Position numbers and translations under genes: made by a program
NCBI GenBank assembly: GCA_963711635.1
Contig: CAVQEZ010000031.1
Span: 37,389 to 101,388 of the forward strand
DNA length: 64,000 nt
Direction of reading: 5' to 3'
Source: CADEED01 sp963711635
GTDB lineage: Bacteria; Pseudomonadota; Gammaproteobacteria; Steroidobacterales; Steroidobacteraceae
The notes under the pieces: generated by a model
Databases searched by the model: none
The model's input: the letters and a program-made list of their open reading frames with translations, nothing else
Told to the model about the DNA's origin: nothing
In this document: positions 58,630 to 64,000 of the stretch, piece by piece
How positions within the stretch are numbered: the first letter of the stretch is position 1
How the letters are laid out: each line of letters opens with the position of its first letter

Positions 58630-60800
58630 CTAGGCGACCGCGGCGTCGGAGGCTTTCTTCTCGTGCGGCAGCGTGATGCGGAAGCGCGTGTATTCGCCGG
58701 GCTTGGTCGCGATGCCGACGCGCCCGCCGGCCTTGCTCACGAGATCGCGCACCACGTCCATGCCGATGCCGCGCGCACCGCCTTCGCCGACGGTGGTGAA
58801 GCCGGGGCGGAAAATCAGGCTCGGCGAGCTTGCGTGGGTCGATGGTCTGCGGCGGCGTCGGCCGTCAGCACGCCCTGGCGTCACGGCCTCGGCGCGAATC
58901 TTGTCGTGATCGAGTCCGCGGCCGTCGTCCTGCACGCTGAGCTGGTAGCCATCGGCGCCGGCGCGCACGAACTGCACGGCCACGGTGCCGATTTCGGGCT
59001 TGTCCTGCACCGACGCGATCGGCCGGCGTTTCGATGCCGTGACGGATCGCGTTGTGGATCAGCTGGCCGAGGATTTTCTCGATGGCGCGGCGATATCCGC
59101 GCGGCACGTCTTCGAGGCCCACGACGACCAGCGACACGCGCTTCGAATACATGTCCGCGAGGAACTGCGCCATCTCCTCGAGGCTCTCCTGCGACAGGTC
59201 GGAGAGACGCGCGGCCTTCTGCGTCGCGGCCCGGGCCGGAAATCGTGGTCGAGCCGGCGTCCTGCCGCGAAGCCTGGGCTGGCGGATCGTGGTGCCGGTC
59301 GGCGGTGGCCGAACGCTGCGTGGCATCGTGGCCGGGCCTGACGAGGCCGTTCTGCGCGCGCCATTCGCGCAGGCGCGTGACGACTTCACCCTGGATGGCG
59401 AGGTGGCTCAGCAGGTCGTCGAGTTTCACGGCGAGCGGCAGGAAGTCGTTGCCCGACAAGGTCTGTTTGTCGCGCAGCTGCTGAGCGCGGCTTCGAAGCG
59501 CTCGGCGCGCTCGCACACCGACTGCAGCGGCAGGCGCTCGGCGCGCGCATGAATGCCGCGGATGAGCTCGAGGATCAGCACGAGCTTCTCGCGGAAAGCC
59601 TGCGGCTCGCGCGCAGGTAGTTTGATGATGGCGCGCAGCTGGCCGGCCTTGTCGCGCGCCTCGGCAGGAAGCTCTCGAGCCGGCCGGCGTCGACGTGCAT
59701 GATCTTCCTTGAGCACTTCGCTCAGAGCGCGCATCGGGCGGGTCGATGATCGCGGACGGATCCGGCCCGCGCGCGGCGCGCGATTCGCGGCCTCGTGGAC
59801 TCACGTCGGAGCGAGGTGATCGTGGTCGGCGAGATGTTGCCCTCCGTCGCAACGGCGGCGCATCGTCGCCGTCACGCCGGTGCCGGACGAGGCCGTTGGC
59901 TCCGGCGGCTGGGGAAACCGACAACACGGCAATCTTCTGCGTCTATGTCGAGCGGTGCCGAGCGGAGTTCGCGCGCCTCGGATCGGCGTGATCTGCGCGA
60001 GCGCCGCCACGGTGGTCGATGCCAGGCTGGCCGTTCGAATTCGGATCGACGGCAGCGAATCGTCGGTGACGTCGGGAGGCGCGAGTCAAATTCGGACGTG
60101 GACATCGGCAGAGCTCGGCGAGGCGTTGCCGGTGCGACGGCGGGGGCGCCACGGGCTGTTCCACCGCGCCGGTTTCCAGGCGGCGGTCGACACCATTGCC
60201 GGCCAGCGCCTCCTGCTTGAGCGCGGGCCGCGTACCGGTCTCGCCCGCCAGGCGCTTGGCGAAGGTCTCCTCGTTGAGTGCCGGTACTTCGATGGTGTGC
60301 GGCACCACGCGCGGCGCGGAGATGCGCTCGATGGAAACGATGATGTGGTGCACGCGCCCGTCGACCACCAGGCGCGCGAAGCGGAGTGGCGAGATGGCGC
60401 GAACCGGAGTGCACGCGCGCCAGCGGGTTCTGCGTGGCGTCCACCATGGACGGTGGGATCGGCGTTCCACAGCGCTTCCAGATAGGCCACGGAGTCGCGG
60501 CGCACCTTGACGTCGACGAGCTCCGCGATCACCTGCACGAAGGCGGTGCCTGCACCGCAGGTATGTCCCAACAACTCCGGCGCGGCCGACGAGGCTTCGC
60601 CCATGAGCTTGTGTTCGCGATCCAGGAACAGACGCCGGCCTGGAGAGCTCGAGCATGGCGTAGGCCTGGGCGCGCGCCACCACGAGCTGCTCGTCGCGCG
60701 AACGCAGGCTGCTGCGCTGCGTGATCGCATAGATGCTGACGCCGATCAGGCAGACCAGCGCCGCACCCAGGGCCACGATGGGGAAATTGATGAATTCCAT
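58630..60800 (-). CDS. Membrane-anchored CheA-like histidine kinase (many frameshifts)
   Basis: About 700 residues after repair. The N-terminus MEFINFPIVALGAALVCLIG is one membrane helix. A cytoplasmic region follows (AELVDVKVRRDSVAYLEALW, HIIVSIERISAPRVV). Near 59430-59730 an HPt-like helical segment has a candidate phospho-histidine in IRGIHARAERL. The C-terminus is a CheA-type ATPase: N-box LIHNAIRHGIE, DDGRGLD and GARGIGMDVVRDLVSKAGG. No CheW-like domain is evident. At least ten shifts interrupt it. It follows the kinase gene on the same strand and probably belongs to one signalling unit. Confidence 0.78.
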
Positions 60801-60860
60801 GCGTCCGGTAGCTCGAGGCCGGCCGAGACCAACGTGGCGGGGTCGATGATGCCGCTGTCG

Positions 60861-62469
60861 TCATGGCGGCGACATCTGCTCGAGCGCATTCAGCAGCTCG
60901 TCGCAGCGGCTGATGCGCTGGTCGCGGGATTTCGACATCAGCCGCTCGAGCAGTGGTTGATAGGAGAGATGGTGCGCGGGCAGCTCCGGAACCGGCGCCA
61001 TCACGTGCTGCTGCAGCACGTCGATGGCCGAGGCGCCGAGGTAGGGTTTCTGCCCGGCCAGCATTTCGTAGAGGATGACGCCGAGGCTGTACAGGTCGGT
61101 GCGCGCGTCCAGCGCCTCACCCTGCGCCTGCTCCGGGCTCATGTAGTAAGGAGAGCCGCGCAATACGCCCGTGCGGGTGCTGCCGTCGCCGGACAGCAGG
61201 CTGCGCGCCAGGCCGAAGTCGATCAGCACCACGCTGCCGTCGTCGCGCAACATCACGTTGGGCGGCTTCAGATCGCGATGAATGATGCCGGCCTCGTGCA
61301 CCACCTTGAGTGAACGCGCAATTTCCTTGAGGAAGGCGATGGCCTCGCTCGCGGTCAATGGGTTCTGCAGCCGCGCCTTGAGGTCGCCGCACGGAAAATA
61401 TTCCATGGCGAGGAATTCGACGCCCTCGTGGATGCCGTAGTCGAACAGGTCGATGATCGACGGATGGTCGAGCGCGGCGATGGCTTCGAATTCGCGCTGG
61501 AACATGATGGAACGCTGGCCGGTGTCGGTGACCAGGCTGTCGCTGCCCGAATGTTTGCGCTTGCTGATCTTCAGCGCGACGTTGTGGCCGAGGTCCTCGG
61601 CGATGACCAGGTACACGGCCGCCGCTTCCGACTCGCCGATCTTCTGCAGGATGGTATAGCCCGGGATCTGGTGATTCGGCGGCGCGATGGGTTTGGCTTC
61701 CTTGACCAGCGCGGGCAGCGACGCCGAAGCGGGATCGACAGGCGGCGGGAGCGGGGCTGCTGCCGGCTCGGGCGTCGGCACCGGCGTGAGTGCGGCGCGC
61801 GCGGCGCGCGCCAGCCCGGCACCGGTGTGCGTTGCCATGGACGTGATAACGGGCGTGATAACGGGCGCCGCCGCCGGCCCGGCGTCGGGATTCTGTGTCG
61901 CGAGCTGCGCCGCGCGCGCCAGCCTGGCACCCGTCGCGGTGGAAACCGGAGAGGACCCCGTCGCCGCCGCGGGAGATTCCGTTTTGGCGGCATCGGATCT
62001 GGCGGCGGTCGCCGCGTGCGCCAGCCGCTCGGCGCGCCGCTGCGCCTCCTTGTCGATGGCGCGCAGCGTCAGCTTGATGGAACGCTGCAGGCGCTGCGGG
62101 GTGATCAGCCGCTTGGGTAGATAGTCGGCGGCGCCCAGCCGCAACGTGCGGATGGCGGACAGCTCGCTGCCGCCCTCGGCGACGATGACCATTTCCGGGA
62201 AGCCCGGCTGGCTGCGCAGCTTGCGGATCCAGTCGAAACTGTCGGTGGTGGGCTCCTCGATGCCTTCGTCGAACTTCATCGCCAGCAGGACGATGTCGTA
62301 GTCGCGCACCGTCATCGCGGTGCGCACGCGCCCGAACGAGGTCCAGTCCATGATGACGATGGAACCGGCCGGCCAGCCCGAGGTCACCGTGTGCTGCAGC
62401 CAGGCGCATACTGGGTGTCGTTCTCCACGACCAGGAACTTTGTGAGGGGCGTTCCGTCCGGCTATTCAT
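60861..62469 (-). CDS. Pseudo-receiver domain fused to a Ser/Thr protein kinase
   Basis: About 535 residues. ATG 62469 overlaps the upstream stop. After shifts near 62440 and 62398, a receiver-like domain reads TKFLVVENDTQ, YDIVLLAMKFDEG and GAADYLPKRL. The expected phospho-aspartate position holds alanine (LLAMKF), so this receiver probably cannot be phosphorylated. An Ala/Pro-rich linker leads to a eukaryotic-type kinase domain at about 260-530. It has VALKISKRK (ATP lysine), HRDLKPPNVML (catalytic loop), DFGLA, a GSPYYMSPEQ activation segment and DLYSLGVILYEML. The kinase domain is intact and complete. Confidence 0.92.
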
Positions 62470-64000
62470 TCGAGAACCGGATGCGACCGCGGCGCGTTGG
62501 TCGACGGGCTTGCCCTCGATCATTATCGGTTTGTAGCGCCACTCGCTCACGGCTGCATCGCGGCGGAGTCGAATTGCGGCGAGGATAGGAATTGGTCACG
62601 ACGATGTCGCCGGTGGAGCCGTCGGACCCACCGTGAATTCGAGCTCGACCCAGCCGTTCTGCTCGCGGTTGCGCGTGATCGACGGGAACTCGGGCGCGAT
62701 GTATTCGACGCGCGCCAGAGAATTGGCGCCCACCACGCTGGCGCGTTGCGCGGCGCGCGCGCGTGCGCCGTCGAGCTCGCTCTCCGCGGCATTGAGATCC
62801 GCGCTGGCAAACGCGATGGTGTGAGCTTCCAGCAGCCAGCCTGTATTCGGCGGCGGCGATGTCGCCGCGCGCCAGTGCGCCGCGCAGTCGGCGCAGGTAG
62901 GCCTGGCCCAGACCCTGCCGTGCCGGTGCCACCGGCGGGTTGCCTGCCTCCGTGTTGATCAGCGCCAGCAGGTCCATACTTGGTGCTGCCGTCGGCGGGC
63001 TGCAACAGCTTGTTAGCCGCCAGCGCCGCGTTGAACGACTGCGTGAGGGTCGCGACCTTGTCGGTACGCACGCCGATCAGGGCCTCCTGCAGCATGCGTC
63101 GCACGCCGGCGATTTCCGCGCGCCCGGCGGCTGCGCTGTCGGCATTGGCCAGCCAGCGCTCGGTCTCGGCGGCATTGCCGGCACCGGCCGCGGCCGCGGC
63201 GCGCGTCAGCAGCTCTTTCTGCAGCGTGCGCGTGATCTCGGACAGCGTCGGATCGTCCGGCACGGTCTGGCGCGCGGCTTCCAGGTAGAAGCGCGCATTG
63301 TCCTGCGCAGGCTCGATCAGCGCGCCGCTGCGCAGACGGGAAGCGGCCAGGCGCAGATAGGTGGCGCCGCGTCCTTGAGCCCGTCCTGCGCGTCGCTGTC
63401 GCGCTTGGCGGTGAGTGCCGCGCGCTCCTGTTCCATTTCGATTTGCATCATCAAGAAGGCGCCGCGCGCTGTGGCCGGCGTGAGCGATTCCGCCACGGCC
63501 ACCATCTTGCGCGCATCTTCGGGTATCGCCGCGCGTGGAGCGCGCGCTCGGCGGCGGATAGCAGGCGGTCCGCGACGCGCACCCAGCCCGGCCTTCGCCA
63601 GGGTGTTCGCGGGATCCATTTCGAGCGCGCCGCGGAACAGCTCCACGGCATTCTTGCCCGCCGGGCTGGCGAAGCTCGCCGCGTTGCAGGGCGGCCTCCG
63701 CCTGGGCGAGCAACTCGTCCTGCTGCTGCTCGTGCGTGAGCACCGGCGAAGGGGGAGGTGCGGCGGGCTGTGGCGTGCTCTCCACGGGCGACTCGATGGT
63801 GCGCTGTACGCGCCCGGACGGAGCGACCGCGGTGTCGGGTGCCGCTTGTCCGGTGCCGGAGATGCGGCCTGGCGCAGTGTCTCCGCCACGCTTTTTTCGG
63901 CGGCTGGCGGGCTGCTTGGCGGCGGCGCCGCGGGTTCGGGCCTGGCACGCGCCACGGGCCGGGCGCTGGATTCTTGCGGCCGCTGCGCGGCGGTACCCGC
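62462..64000 (-). CDS. TonB-family C-terminal protein with TPR-like helices, partial (several frameshifts)
   Basis: The 5' end lies beyond the window. The protein is Pro/Ala-rich near the visible N-terminal side (AAPPPSPVLTH). A helical TPR-like stretch follows: DELLAQAEAALQRGEL, QDNARFYLEAARQTVPDDPTLSEITRTLQKELLTRAAAAAG and AETERWLANADSAAAG. The end is a TonB-like domain (NREQNGWVELEF across frames, then WRYKPIMIEGKPVDQ and IRFSNE). The stop overlaps the kinase start, so the two are coupled. Shifts occur near 62510, 62610, 62855, 62980, 63370, 63530 and 63690. Confidence 0.75.

Overview
This window is GC-rich chromosomal DNA, most likely from a gammaproteobacterium. I lean towards the Xanthomonadales/Steroidobacterales side, but this is inferred from gene order and gene content only. 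The diagnostic block is rsmG-parA-parB followed by a nine-subunit F1Fo ATP synthase operon (atpIBEFHAGDC) and then glmU and glmS. In gammaproteobacteria this block normally lies close to the replication origin. I found no rRNA, tRNA, CRISPR array, insertion sequence or prophage. No gene-free stretch reaches 300 bases.

Layout: 1-3.65 kb holds the 3' end of a PrpD-like gene, rsmG, parA, parB and a DUF6250 lipoprotein. The atp operon runs from 3.7 to 10.9 kb, with a good sigma70-type promoter and a leader hairpin. From 10.9 to 25.1 kb glmU and glmS are separated from atp, and from each other, by two accessory runs of small genes. These include STAS-like proteins, a YkgJ-like protein, an ExbD-like lipoprotein, a Nudix-DinB fusion, an alpha/beta hydrolase, a 2H phosphoesterase, GyrI-like, double-GNAT, DUF488 and GST genes. 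From 25.2 to 44.7 kb the theme is carbohydrate use and cell envelope: a modular GH10 xylanase lipoprotein, rimO, a TonB-like protein, an aldo/keto reductase, a large BNR/DUF11 protein with a GlyGly-CTERM tail, a hybrid histidine kinase, and a GntP - SMP-30 - GH3 cluster. From 44.8 to 58.6 kb come an acyltransferase, a DacB-CobW joined reading frame with a WD40 protein, a glycosyltransferase, an M20 amidohydrolase, a molybdopterin oxidoreductase, a beta-CASP nuclease, a nucleotide-transporter-like membrane protein, and KTSC, AlkB and GFA proteins. From 58.6 to 64 kb the minus strand carries a signalling cassette: a TPR/TonB-like protein, a pseudo-receiver fused to a Ser/Thr kinase, and a membrane CheA-like kinase.

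Reading caution: many genes, including nearly every ATP synthase subunit, are broken by single-base insertions or deletions. The damage is clustered (4-10.7, 42.3-44, 50-60.7 and 62.4-64 kb) while long stretches are clean. Because it hits essential genes several times each, I treat it as consensus error rather than biology. Such genes are annotated as one CDS with approximate shift positions.

Apart from the genes, two short AT-rich words recur far more often than this base composition predicts, in several reading frames and on both strands: TTGTTAGSC (11 exact copies seen) and GTAGATAG (13 copies, within a wider TAGNTAG family). They are the most unexplained sequence-level signal in the window.
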